NCBI RefSeq assembly: GCF_001458255.1 | Contig: NZ_CYSB01000005.1 | Coordinates: 215,748-279,747 of the forward strand | Origin: Thalassovita autumnalis | GTDB lineage: Bacteria > Pseudomonadota > Alphaproteobacteria > Rhodobacterales > Rhodobacteraceae | Direction of reading: 5' to 3' | DNA length: 64,000 nucleotides | Shown: positions 36,230 through 44,086 of the stretch, piece by piece | Layout of the letters: each line of letters opens with the position of its first letter | How positions within the stretch are numbered: position 1 is the stretch's first letter | Position numbers and translations under genes: made by a program | The notes under the pieces: generated by a model | The model's input: the letters and a program-made list of their open reading frames with translations, nothing else | Told to the model about the DNA's origin: nothing | Databases searched by the model: none

Positions 36230-36586
36230 ATGCGCTACATTCGCTATGTATTTCTCGGCTCTCTGGGGCTTCTTTTGGTGTCGGTGGCCTTTGCCAATCG
36301 TGATGCGGTGACACTGTCGCTGCTACCTGATGCTTTTGCTAATCTGATTGGCCTCAACTACACGATTGAGATGCCGCTCTTTGTGGTGATCCTTGGTGCG
36401 ATCATTGCGGGTTTGCTGATCGGTTTTGTCTGGGAATGGCTGCGCGAATACAAACATCGGGCGGAAGCGGCGCGCAAATCACAGGAAGTGCAGGATTTGA
36501 GCCGCCAGCTGAAGCGCGAAAAGCGGCGTGCCGACACTGCGGAACAGAAGGACGAGGTGCTCGCCCTTCTGGATGAAGCGTCCTGA
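36230..36586 (+). CDS. LapA-family (DUF1049) inner-membrane protein
   Basis: A 118-aa protein with two membrane spans (residues about 5-24 and 48-70) and a C-terminal charged coiled coil ([20 protein letters not shown]). The order matches DUF1049/LapA proteins, which in enterobacteria work with LapB in LPS assembly control. It follows ihfB by 7 bp and precedes trpF by 4 bp, so it is in their transcription unit. Confidence 0.85.
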   Translation: MRYIRYVFLGSLGLLLVSVAFANRDAVTLSLLPDAFANLIGLNYTIEMPLFVVILGAIIAGLLIGFVWEWLREYKHRAEAARKSQEVQDLSRQLKREKRRADTAEQKDEVLALLDEAS

Positions 36587-36590
36587 TCCG

Positions 36591-37235
36591 ATGCCTGCAG
36601 ACAGTAAGGTAAAGATCTGCGGTCTGCGTGACCCTGATCACGTCGAATTGGCAGGGACACTGGGTGCGGCCTACGTGGGCTTCGTGTTTTTCCCAAAATC
36701 GCCCCGTGCCGTCACCGTGGCTGAGGCGCGTGAACTGGCTTGGGCCGCCCCTGTTGGGCTGGCCAAGGTGGCCTTGGTGGTCAACGCCGATGACGCACTG
36801 CTGGATCAGATCAACGATAACGTCGCAATCGACATGTGGCAGCTGCACGGGTCGGAAAGCCCCGAACGGGTGGCTGAGGTCAAGGCGCGCTACGGCCTGC
36901 CGGTCATGAAGGCGATCGGTGTCGCAACAGAAGCAGATGTTGCCCAGATCGACAGCTATGCAAAGGTCGCTGACCAATTGCTGATTGATGCCAAGGCCCC
37001 GAAAGACGCTGTTTTACCGGGTGGCAACGGCCTGTCCTTCGATTGGCAGCTGGTGAAGCGCAAATACTGGTCGCTGCCCTGGATGCTGGCCGGCGGGCTT
37101 AACCCTGAAAACGTCGGCCGGGCGCAAAACCTGACCGGGGCCCGTCAGGTTGATGTGAGCTCTGGTGTGGAAAGCGCCCCGGGCGTGAAAGATCCCGCCT
37201 TGATGGAGGCCTTTATCAAGGCCGCACTGGCATAG
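36591..37235 (+). CDS. trpF: Phosphoribosylanthranilate isomerase
   Basis: A 214-aa TIM-barrel enzyme. [20 protein letters not shown] holds the catalytic Cys, [15 protein letters not shown] and WQLHGSES follow, and [11 protein letters not shown] with [15 protein letters not shown] closes the phosphate site. The catalytic Asp is in LLIDAKAP. It isomerises PRA in tryptophan synthesis. Three possible in-frame starts exist; the ATG at 36591 best matches the family. Confidence 0.93.
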   Translation: MPADSKVKICGLRDPDHVELAGTLGAAYVGFVFFPKSPRAVTVAEARELAWAAPVGLAKVALVVNADDALLDQINDNVAIDMWQLHGSESPERVAEVKARYGLPVMKAIGVATEADVAQIDSYAKVADQLLIDAKAPKDAVLPGGNGLSFDWQLVKRKYWSLPWMLAGGLNPENVGRAQNLTGARQVDVSSGVESAPGVKDPALMEAFIKAALA

Positions 37236-37245
37236 GGGGCAGGTA

Positions 37246-37710
37246 ATGGGCGTTGTTTTCCGAGAAGCCAACCGTGACGAGGTTCCGGAAATCGTTGCCT
37301 TGCTGCGCGATGATGTATTGGGGCAGGGGCGCGAAGCTGCGACGCTGGATCCCTATTTCGCGGCCTTTGATCAGATGCAAGCTGAGCGCGGAAACCTACT
37401 GTTTGTGGGCATCGATGACAGCCGCGCCGAGGGGGCGCGTGTTGTGGCAACCTATCAACTGACGTTCATTTCGGGTCTGTCGCTGAAAGCGGCGCGGCGG
37501 GCGCAGATCGAAAGCGTGCGGGTGCACAGTGATCTGCGTGGGCAAGGACTGGGTGAGGCGATGTTTGCGGATGCTGAGGACCGGGCGCGTGCGGCGGGCT
37601 GTGGTCTGCTGCAACTGACCACCAATAAGGCGCGCAATGATGCGCAGCGTTTTTATGATCGCCTTGGCTATGTTGACAGCCACGTCGGCTATAAAAAGAC
37701 GCTGGATTGA
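37246..37710 (+). CDS. GNAT-family N-acetyltransferase
   Basis: A 154-aa acetyltransferase. IESVRVHSDLRGQGLGEAMF is the acetyl-CoA loop, followed by LQLTTNKARNDAQRFYDRLG. This form is common in small aminoglycoside/protein acetyltransferase-like GNATs. It lies 10 bp after trpF and is likely co-transcribed with it. Substrate unknown. Confidence 0.85.
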   Translation: MGVVFREANRDEVPEIVALLRDDVLGQGREAATLDPYFAAFDQMQAERGNLLFVGIDDSRAEGARVVATYQLTFISGLSLKAARRAQIESVRVHSDLRGQGLGEAMFADAEDRARAAGCGLLQLTTNKARNDAQRFYDRLGYVDSHVGYKKTLD

Positions 37711-37951
37711 GCCTGAGGATTCCATCGATCCCCTCTCGTTCAGGCCAAAAACTGACCTCAATACACCCCGCAATTTCCCCTGAAACACCGATGGCTGCGG
37801 CGTCTTTGTCGCAGGGCTTGTCACGGCATGGCTGTGCGTTATCTTCCCGATTTCAGCCCGCGGCCCTGATGCATGGAAAACAGGCTGGTAAAACCGTCCC
37901 CCGCGCCCTATGCACATGGGGATACAGACTTTCTGACCTGAGGAGCACCCG

Positions 37952-39205
37952 ATGGCCAACGACCTTTTCAACAGCTTCATGACCGGCCCCGACGACAAGG
38001 GCCGCTTCGGAGATTTCGGCGGACGTTTCGTGTCTGAGACGCTGATGCCGCTGATCCTTTCGCTGGAGGAGGAATACGAAAAGGCCAAGGACGATCCTGA
38101 GTTCTGGGAGGAGATGAATTATCTTTGGCAGCACTATGTGGGTCGCCCCTCGCCGCTTTACTACGCTGAAGGCATGACCAAACGTCTGGGTGGCGCCAAG
38201 ATCTACCTGAAGCGGGATGAGCTGAACCACACTGGCGCGCACAAGGTGAATAACGTGTTGGGCCAGATCCTGTTGGCGCGCCGCATGGGCAAGACCCGGA
38301 TCATCGCCGAAACCGGCGCCGGTCAGCACGGTGTGGCCACCGCGACGGTTTGTGCCAAGTTTGGCCTGAAATGTGTGGTTTATATGGGCGCCCATGATGT
38401 GGCCCGCCAGAAACCCAACGTGTTCCGCATGAAGCTGCTGGGGGCCGAGGTGATCGCCGTGGAATCCGGCCGTGGCACGCTGAAGGACGCGATGAACGAC
38501 GCGCTGCGCGACTGGGTGACCAACGTGCACGATACCTTCTACTGCATCGGCACCGCCGCGGGCCCGCACCCCTATCCGGCGATGGTGCGCGACTTCCAGT
38601 CGATCATCGGCAAAGAGGTGCGCTGGCAGCTGGCCGAGCAGGAAGGCGAGGGCCGCCTGCCTGATACCGTGATTGCGGCCATTGGCGGCGGGTCCAACGC
38701 GATTGGCCTGTTCCACCCGTTCCTGGATGACAAAGAGGTCAACATCATCGGTGTTGAGGCCGGTGGAAAAGGCGTCAACGACGATATGGAACACTGTGCC
38801 TCACTGACCGGCGGCCGCCCCGGCGTGCTGCACGGCAACCGCACCTTCCTGTTGCAGGATGACGATGGCCAGATTCTGGACGGCTATTCAATCTCGGCCG
38901 GTCTCGACTATCCGGGTATCGGGCCGGAACACAGCTGGCTGCACCAGATCGGCCGCGCGGAATATGTCTCGATCACCGATAAGGAAGCGCTGGAGGCGTT
39001 CCAGTTCTCTTGTGAGAGCGAAGGCATCATTCCTGCCCTTGAACCCTGTCATGCGCTTGCCCATGTGATGAAGATCGCAGGCGATCTGCCCAAGGACCAT
39101 ATCATCGTGATGAACATGTGCGGCCGTGGCGATAAGGACATCTTCACCGTTGCGCGTCACCTTGGCGTTGACCTCTCGGGTCTTGAAGGGCGCGACAGCG
39201 ATTGA
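37952..39205 (+). CDS. trpB: Tryptophan synthase beta chain
   Basis: A 417-aa PLP enzyme. The PLP lysine is in [20 protein letters not shown], and [20 protein letters not shown] and [15 protein letters not shown] are the substrate and phosphate loops. It condenses indole with serine. It lies in the trpF region, while its partner trpA is about 13 kb away on the opposite strand. A GAGGAG site precedes the ATG. Confidence 0.96.
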   Translation: MANDLFNSFMTGPDDKGRFGDFGGRFVSETLMPLILSLEEEYEKAKDDPEFWEEMNYLWQHYVGRPSPLYYAEGMTKRLGGAKIYLKRDELNHTGAHKVNNVLGQILLARRMGKTRIIAETGAGQHGVATATVCAKFGLKCVVYMGAHDVARQKPNVFRMKLLGAEVIAVESGRGTLKDAMNDALRDWVTNVHDTFYCIGTAAGPHPYPAMVRDFQSIIGKEVRWQLAEQEGEGRLPDTVIAAIGGGSNAIGLFHPFLDDKEVNIIGVEAGGKGVNDDMEHCASLTGGRPGVLHGNRTFLLQDDDGQILDGYSISAGLDYPGIGPEHSWLHQIGRAEYVSITDKEALEAFQFSCESEGIIPALEPCHALAHVMKIAGDLPKDHIIVMNMCGRGDKDIFTVARHLGVDLSGLEGRDSD

Positions 39206-39223
39206 TCTGAGAAAGGGGCCGAC

Positions 39224-39889
39224 ATGGCACAGGCTACGGGACAGACACTGCGGATCGATATTGTATCGGATGTGATGTGCCCCTGGTGCTTTGTCGGCTA
39301 CCACCAGCTGCGTTTGGCGCAGGAACAGACCGCAATCCCGATTGAGGTGTTCTGGCATCCCTTTGAGCTGAACCCGCAGATGGCGCCCGAGGGCGAAGAA
39401 CTGCGGGAACATTTGATGGGGAAATACGGCATCACCGTAGAGCAAAGCATCGAAGCCCGCGCCCGGTTGGAGGCGATCGGGGACGAGCTGAATGCGCCGA
39501 TCCGCTTTACCGATGGCAAACGGATCTACAATACCTTCGCCCTACATCGCTTGCTACATTGGGCCGCCGAAAGCGGTCAGGCCGGGGCGCTGAAACTGGC
39601 CCTGTTTGAGGCCTACTTTACCGACAGCAAAGAGATGAACGATCCGCAGGTGATGGCAGATGTCGCCGCCGCTTTGGGGTTGGACCGTGCCCGCGCGCTC
39701 GAGATCCTGACCGGCGATGACTACGCCGAAGAAGTCCGTGCGAAGCAGCAATTCTGGACCTCCAAGGGGATTTCGGGCGTGCCAGCGATGGTGTTTGAGC
39801 GTCAGCATCTGGTGACCGGCGCGCAGGGCGTTGAGAATTACGCCAGCATCCTGACGCAACTTGCGGCCGCACAGGCCGGTGCCGCCTGA
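39224..39889 (+). CDS. DsbA-family oxidoreductase (FrnE/HCCA-isomerase-like)
   Basis: A 221-aa thioredoxin-fold protein. The active site CPWC is at residues 19-22 (IVSDVMCPWCFVGYHQLRLA), and GISGVPAMVFERQHLVTGAQ gives the cis-Pro loop. There is no signal peptide. It resembles FrnE and 2-hydroxychromene-2-carboxylate isomerase relatives, cytoplasmic thiol proteins often linked to stress. It lies 18 bp downstream of trpB. Confidence 0.88.
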   Translation: MAQATGQTLRIDIVSDVMCPWCFVGYHQLRLAQEQTAIPIEVFWHPFELNPQMAPEGEELREHLMGKYGITVEQSIEARARLEAIGDELNAPIRFTDGKRIYNTFALHRLLHWAAESGQAGALKLALFEAYFTDSKEMNDPQVMADVAAALGLDRARALEILTGDDYAEEVRAKQQFWTSKGISGVPAMVFERQHLVTGAQGVENYASILTQLAAAQAGAA

Positions 39890-40187
39890 GAAAGCAGCCG
39901 TTCAATTTCCGGACATTTCTGGCAATCCCGGCAGCGATATTCCGTCGTGCCGGTGGTGCATGCCCTCGTGGCGCGACGCATTGTTGCGCGCAGATACAAT
40001 TTTGTGTCCTGTCGGCAACGCTACATTTCACGATAAAAGTGTGTGATTGCGGCGAATCCACCTCTCGCCTTACTTCTGCACTCCCGATGTCGGGGGCCAT
40101 CATCCAAACGGTGCGTGCTGTACACACGTCCGGTGCGGTCGGCGCTGCCGTTCCCGTATGCCTGGAGGTTGCCCCAACAGCGAGACC
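39890..40187. other. Gene-free region before the tRNA-like pair
   Basis: About 300 bp with no convincing ORF. It is the likely promoter region for the RNA locus that follows. A sigma-54 site was looked for and not convincingly found. Confidence 0.4.
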
Positions 40188-40259
40188 GCGTGATTAGCTC
40201 AACGGTAGAGCAGCAGATTGAGATTCTGTGAGTTGCAGGTTCGATTCCTGCATCGTGCA
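40188..40259 (+). tRNA. tRNA-like element 1 (GAG anticodon loop on a class I body)
   Basis: It folds as a full cloverleaf: acceptor GCGTGAT with ATCGTGC (two wobble pairs), D-stem GCTC/GAGC, anticodon stem GCAGA/TCTGT, a 5-nt variable loop and a canonical T-arm (GCAGG TTCGATT CCTGC). The anticodon loop TTGAGAT would read GAG (Leu), but bacterial leucine tRNAs have a long variable arm and this does not. No CCA is encoded after the discriminator A. It is therefore a tRNA-like RNA or a degenerate tRNA, not a normal tRNA-Leu. Confidence 0.75.
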
Positions 40260-40333
40260 CAAAATGTAGCTCATTCGGGTAGAGCACTTGACGTTTAATC
40301 AAGGGGTAGTGGGTTCGACTCCCACCATTTGAA
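40260..40333 (+). tRNA. tRNA-like element 2 (degenerate Lys-like, TTT anticodon, G33)
   Basis: It begins on the base after element 1. D-stem GCTC/GAGC, anticodon stem CTTGA/TCAAG and T-arm GTGGG TTCGACT CCCAC are intact. The anticodon loop CGTTTAA resembles tRNA-Lys(UUU) but has G in place of the universal U33. The acceptor stem pairs only over about five positions (AAATG with CATTT) and no CCA is encoded. This makes normal decoding unlikely. Confidence 0.7.
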
Positions 40334-40730
40334 AAGCTGTTAAGTCAGCACCGGCCTTTCACGCCGGACCGTTCTTTACGGTTCACATATCAGGGTCCGG
40401 GACCGTCCCAGCGGGGCAGGTTGACCGGTAGATTGGCTGGTGAGGTTTCGCCGCCAATGGGCATCCCGGCCCGCTCTGGTCTTGGCCGGAGCAGGACATG
40501 ACGGTTCCGCCGCTTTGTGGTCCGCTGATCAGAGGCTTCTCTGACAGGCGCGCCGCGATGCTGCGCCCCTCTCGGTTCTGCTTTCGCCATCGGCTTTGGC
40601 GCGGGGCGTGTCCCGGACCTATCGCCCATCTTGGGCACAACACCTGCGGGTCATGCTGACCCCAACCCAATTCCAACCAAAGGAGATCGCTTTGCGACGA
40701 CGATAGGACAATACGAAAAGGAGTTTAGGT
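40334..40730 (+). ncRNA. Hairpin-rich region between the tRNA-like pair and slipin, probable structured RNA
   Basis: Three adjacent hairpins follow the tRNA-like pair: GCTG/CAGC (40336-40349), CCGGC/GCCGG (40351-40367) and ACCGT/ACGGT (40368-40382). GGTCCGGGAC (40394-40403) and GTCCCGGACC (40610-40619) then form a perfect 10-bp stem over about 206 nt. Inside are at least four local hairpins, e.g. TCAGAG-GCTT-CTCTGA and CGCCA/TGGCG. No T-run interrupts it, so it may continue into slipin. ORFs here are not convincing. Confidence 0.55.
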
Positions 40731-41876
40731 ATGAATATCGTTGAGAAAATATTGGACACGCTGACCGGCTATGAGCGGGTCACACTGCAGGAAACCGAGC
40801 GGATGCTTGTGCTGGACGAGGGGCGTTTTGCCGCGATCCTTGGTGCAGGCCGGCATCGGGTGAAGGTCAAGGACAGTCTGCGCGAAGTCCACACCATCGA
40901 TCAGCTCCGTTTCGTATCGCCCTATGATCGGGCCCTGTTCCGGCAACGTCCGGATCTGGCTCAGGCACATCTCCTGGAGGTGCGGACCGGGCCGGAAGAG
41001 CTGGTGCTGGTCACCCGCGATGGACGGCCCTTGGAGGTGCGGATGCCCGACAGCCGCGTCGTCTATTGGAAAGACGCGGGTGAATGGGCCTTTGAGACCT
41101 TTCAGCTGTCTGAGGGGCTGCAGGTGCCGGGCGCGCTGCTATCGCGTTTGACCGCAGCCGGTGTGACCGCAGGGCTGACACAAGTCACCGTTGCAGAAGG
41201 CCATATTGGTTTGCTGTCCGTTGATGGCAAACCGTCAGGGCAGCTGCAGCCCGGTGTGCACGGTTTCTGGAAGGCCGGTCGCGCCCTGTCGCTGAAGCAG
41301 GTTGACCTGCGGATGCGGACCCATGAGGTCTTGGGCCAGGAAATCCTGACCAAAGACCGGGTGACCCTGCGGGTGAACCTGACGGCGCAGTTCCGGGTTG
41401 TGGACGCCGAAGTGGCGGTCACCAAAGTGAAGGACTTCGAAGAAGCCCTGCACAAGGCACTGCAACTGGCCTTCCGGAAAACGCTGGGTGCGCTGACGCT
41501 GGACCGGCTCCTGGCTGAGAAGGTGACGGTGGACGCCGAGGCGGCTGAAAAGGTGCGGGCAGAGATGTCCGGACTGGGCCTTGAGGTCGGTGAGATTGCG
41601 TTGAAGGACGTGATCCTGCCGGGTGAGATGCGGGACATCCTGAACAAGGTTGTGACCGCTGAAAAAGAGGCTGAGGCCAACGTGATCCGGCGTCGCGAAG
41701 AAACCAACGCCACCCGGGCGCTTCTGAACACGGCTAAGGTCATGGCTGAAAACCCGGTCATGCTGCGGCTGAAAGAACTGGAAGCGCTGGAAAAAGTGGC
41801 CGGTAAGGTTGAGCGCCTGACGGTGCACAACGGCACCAAAGGCCTGCTGAGCGACCTCGTGTCGTTGAAAGAGTGA
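40731..41876 (+). CDS. Slipin-family (SPFH/band 7) protein
   Basis: A 381-aa protein with an SPFH domain spanning roughly residues 160-330 (GVHGFWKAGRALSLKQVDLR; KVKDFEEALHKALQLAFRKT; DRLLAEKVTVDAEAAEKVRA). A charged coiled coil follows with EMRDILNKVVTAEKEAEANV. It lacks the usual N-terminal membrane hairpin; instead residues 1-100 are soluble (LTGYERVTLQETERMLVLDE). AAAGGAG precedes the ATG by 7 nt. It sits directly after the tRNA-like/structured RNA. From memory, slipins occur beside RtcB-type RNA-repair genes in some bacteria; no rtcB is in this window. Confidence 0.88.
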   Translation: MNIVEKILDTLTGYERVTLQETERMLVLDEGRFAAILGAGRHRVKVKDSLREVHTIDQLRFVSPYDRALFRQRPDLAQAHLLEVRTGPEELVLVTRDGRPLEVRMPDSRVVYWKDAGEWAFETFQLSEGLQVPGALLSRLTAAGVTAGLTQVTVAEGHIGLLSVDGKPSGQLQPGVHGFWKAGRALSLKQVDLRMRTHEVLGQEILTKDRVTLRVNLTAQFRVVDAEVAVTKVKDFEEALHKALQLAFRKTLGALTLDRLLAEKVTVDAEAAEKVRAEMSGLGLEVGEIALKDVILPGEMRDILNKVVTAEKEAEANVIRRREETNATRALLNTAKVMAENPVMLRLKELEALEKVAGKVERLTVHNGTKGLLSDLVSLKE

Positions 41877-41881
41877 AGGAG

Positions 41882-41908
41882 CGGCCCGGGCATGTCCCGG
41901 GCCGTTTT
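41882..41908 (+). terminator. Terminator of slipin
   Basis: The stem CGGCCCGGG against CCCGGGCCG with a 5-nt loop is followed by TTTT. Confidence 0.88.
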
Positions 41909-41979
41909 GCATCGGGCGCATTTTCCTAGCCGATGGCGACAGGGCGCGGCATACTGATATCACCGCTTCGAGGGAGATC

Positions 41980-42711
41980 ATGATGAAACAACTCACCGCC
42001 GCTCTTGCCCTTATGGCCCTGCCGCTTTCTGCCGCTGCGCAGGATGAGGGCAGCGCCTTTGTTGAGGCCAATGTCCTGGGGATTTTCTATCACGAACTGG
42101 CCCATGCGCTGATCGACATCGAAGGGGTGCCGATCTTCGGTCAGGAAGAGGATGCGGCGGATGTGTTTTCCATCCTCATGATCCACGCGCTCTACGAAGA
42201 AGAGGTCGCGCAGGAATTGGCTTATGAGGCCGCCTGGGGCTTCATCGGCGAAGCTGAAATGCGCGGTGGCGGTCTGGAAGATATTCCGTGGTGGGATACT
42301 CATGGCCCGGATGAACAACGTTTCTACAACACGGTCTGCATCTTCTACGGGGCCAACCCCGACGCACGCGAAGATTTTGCAGCCGAGTTTGAACTGCCCG
42401 AAGAACGCGCTGCCTACTGTCCGATCGAATTTGAACAGGCCGAGGCCAGCTGGGGCGCGGTGTTGGATGAATTGATTGAACGTGGCGCTGGTTCAACCCT
42501 TGTGTTTGACGGCGAGGCCGACAGTTTCAGCGCCCGGATCATTGCCGATGAAGTTGCCGCCTTAAACGATGAGCTGTCCCTGTCAGCGCCCCTGCGGATT
42601 GTCGAGGAAAGCTGCGGCGAGGCCAATGCCTTCTACGATCCTGAACGGCGCGAAGTGATATTCTGCTCCGAGTTCGAAGACCATCTGATTGAGATGGAAA
42701 AACAGCTCTGA
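41980..42711 (+). CDS. DUF4344 putative metallopeptidase
   Basis: A 243-aa exported protein (signal peptide, cleavage after AAA in PLSAAA-Q). The zinc motif FYHELAHALIDIEGVPIFGQ with EEDAADVFS just after (a likely third ligand region), and later FYNTVCIFYGANP, matches DUF4344. The C-terminal part has CGEANAFYDPERREVIFCSE, which also suggests metal or disulfide residues. It is probably a periplasmic zinc peptidase of unknown substrate. AGGGAG precedes the ATG. Confidence 0.85.
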   Translation: MMKQLTAALALMALPLSAAAQDEGSAFVEANVLGIFYHELAHALIDIEGVPIFGQEEDAADVFSILMIHALYEEEVAQELAYEAAWGFIGEAEMRGGGLEDIPWWDTHGPDEQRFYNTVCIFYGANPDAREDFAAEFELPEERAAYCPIEFEQAEASWGAVLDELIERGAGSTLVFDGEADSFSARIIADEVAALNDELSLSAPLRIVEESCGEANAFYDPERREVIFCSEFEDHLIEMEKQL

Positions 42712-42759
42712 TCACACGGCAGGGGGCGCTTCTGTTTTAGAAGCCTCTGAAATGAAACG

Positions 42760-42797
42760 CATAAACTCAGGTTTATGGACATAAACCGGCGTTTGGT
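42760..42797. promoter_or_regulatory. Tandem CATAAAC dyads upstream of the first acidic-tail gene
   Basis: CATAAAC-TCAG-GTTTATG (perfect, 42760-42777) is followed 20 bp on by CATAAAC-CGGC-GTTTGGT (imperfect). The one-helical-turn-pair spacing suggests two regulator dimers on one face of the helix. They lie about 130-170 bp before the 42930 start. Confidence 0.5.
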
Positions 42798-42929
42798 GTG
42801 CGCCGGTCTAATCCTGCGGTGAATAGCTATTGGGGCTCGTGACCGGCTGATCTGTCAGCAGGCAACGCATGAGGCGTGTGCCGAACAGACCCAATTGCAG
42901 ATCACTATCGCAGATCAAGGAGCCCCCAC

Positions 42930-43400
42930 ATGAAACGCCTTTTGATTACCTCTACCGCCCTTGTTGTAGGCTTCGCCGTACAGGCGCAGGCGCAGGCCTC
43001 GGACTTTGTGCGCGCCGTTGTCGAACACTTCGCACGGGAAGGCTACGAAGAAGTGGAAGTCTATGTCGACGGTATGGAAGTCACCGTTGAGGCGGTGAAG
43101 GACGGCTTTGTCATTGAAACTGTCTATGACGCAGAAACCGGGGCGGTCCTCTCGCACGAAGTCGAAGAAGATGACGATGAAGATGACGAGGAGGAGGAAG
43201 AAGAAGAGGAGGATGAAGAAGACGAAGAGGACGAGGAGGATGATGAAGAAGATGACGATGATGATGAAGAAGACGATGACGACGAAGAAGACGATGACGA
43301 CGAAGAAGACGATGACGACGAAGAAGATGATGACGACGAAGAAGATGATGACGACGATGAAGAAGACGACGAGGAAGATGACGAAGAAGGCGACGATTGA
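42930..43400 (+). CDS. Exported PepSY-like protein with a poly-acidic tail (1)
   Basis: A 156-aa protein. Signal peptide (cleavage after AQAQA), then a short domain of about 60 residues (DFVRAVVEHFAREGYEEVEV; VYDAETGAVLSHEVEE) resembling a PepSY repeat. The last ~77 residues are almost only Asp and Glu. The domain matches that of the next gene (43595). Such a tail could bind Ca2+ or other cations or interact with basic surfaces; this is inference. AAGGAG precedes the ATG. The tail is encoded by GAY/GAR codon repeats prone to length change. Confidence 0.82.
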   Translation: MKRLLITSTALVVGFAVQAQAQASDFVRAVVEHFAREGYEEVEVYVDGMEVTVEAVKDGFVIETVYDAETGAVLSHEVEEDDDEDDEEEEEEEEDEEDEEDEEDDEEDDDDDEEDDDDEEDDDDEEDDDDEEDDDDEEDDDDDEEDDEEDDEEGDD

Positions 43401-43522
43401 TCCAAACGCACTACGCCCGCTGCTGCTGGCGGGCTAAGTGCCGATGGTTTTGCCTTCCGGGATGAGGGAGTGGTAGAAGCACTGGTATCTCAGACCTTAG
43501 GGGGAGGGTCCCACTCTCTCTG

Positions 43523-43553
43523 GCCGGCATCGAGTTCCACAACCGATGCCGGC
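43523..43553. promoter_or_regulatory. 10-bp inverted repeat upstream of the second acidic-tail gene
   Basis: GCCGGCATCG and CGATGCCGGC flank 11 nt, 42 bp before the start at 43595. There is no T-run, so this is a leader hairpin or operator rather than a terminator. Confidence 0.45.
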
Positions 43554-43594
43554 GCATCCATTTGCTCGCAACGGGGCCGAAGTGAGGAAAGAAC

Positions 43595-44086
43595 ATGACC
43601 CGCAGGACAATTGTAGCCTTGGCGTTTGCCGTGCTTGCCAACCCGGCGCAGGCCGATCCTTTGGTGGATCGCGTCACCGATCAGCTGGCCCAGCAGGGAT
43701 ATACGCGCATCGTCGTCTCCCGCACGTTTCTGGGGCGCATTCGAATTGAGGCCACTGGCGGTAATGCCGAACGTGAAATCATCCTGAACCCGCGCACCGG
43801 GGAAATTCTGCGCGACTATTGGGAAGCCGAAGACGCCGAGGACGCAGTGGGCTTGATCGGGACTGGGCGCCGGGTTGCTGGGGATAAGACTGTAGAAGAT
43901 GGGGAAGACCCCGAAGATGAAGAAGATGATGCCGAAGACGAAGAGGACGAAGCAGACGATTCTTCTGACGATGAGGCAGATGACGAAGAAGAGGATGAGG
44001 AGGACGACGAGGAAGACGACGAAGAAGACAATGAGGAGGATGATGAAGAAGACGACGGTGAAGATGATGAAGGCGAGGATGATTGA
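43595..44086 (+). CDS. Exported PepSY-like protein with a poly-acidic tail (2)
   Basis: A 163-aa paralogue of the 42930 product. Signal peptide (cleavage after AQA), then LVDRVTDQLAQQGYTRIVVS and IILNPRTGEILRDYWEAE, aligning with the DFVRAVVEHFAREGY and YDAETGAVLSHEVEE segments of the first. A Glu/Asp-rich tail of about 65 residues follows. It overlaps the membrane LuxR-type gene by one base (TGATG), so it is translationally coupled to it. Confidence 0.82.
   Translation: MTRRTIVALAFAVLANPAQADPLVDRVTDQLAQQGYTRIVVSRTFLGRIRIEATGGNAEREIILNPRTGEILRDYWEAEDAEDAVGLIGTGRRVAGDKTVEDGEDPEDEEDDAEDEEDEADDSSDDEADDEEEDEEDDEEDDEEDNEEDDEEDDGEDDEGEDD

Noticed and set aside
39890..40187. Sigma-54 promoter before the tRNA-like pair (as in RtcR-controlled operons)
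   Set aside because: GG and GC elements occur, but none with the required spacing; no confident site.
40188..40333. Normal tRNA-Leu(GAG) and tRNA-Lys(TTT) genes
   Set aside because: Short variable arm in the Leu-type, G33 and a broken acceptor stem in the Lys-type, no CCA, and zero spacing argue against ordinary tRNAs.
40383..40676. 82-97 aa frames between the tRNA-like pair and slipin
   Set aside because: They cover the inverted repeats, have no ribosome site or recognisable domain, and fit RNA structure better.
43180..43390. CRISPR-like array
   Set aside because: The short periodic units are in-frame acidic codons without distinct spacers; no cas genes in the window.
43124..43411. 95-aa poly-serine reading frame on the minus strand
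   Set aside because: It is the antisense of the Asp/Glu codon tract of the acidic-tail gene; no start context or domain.
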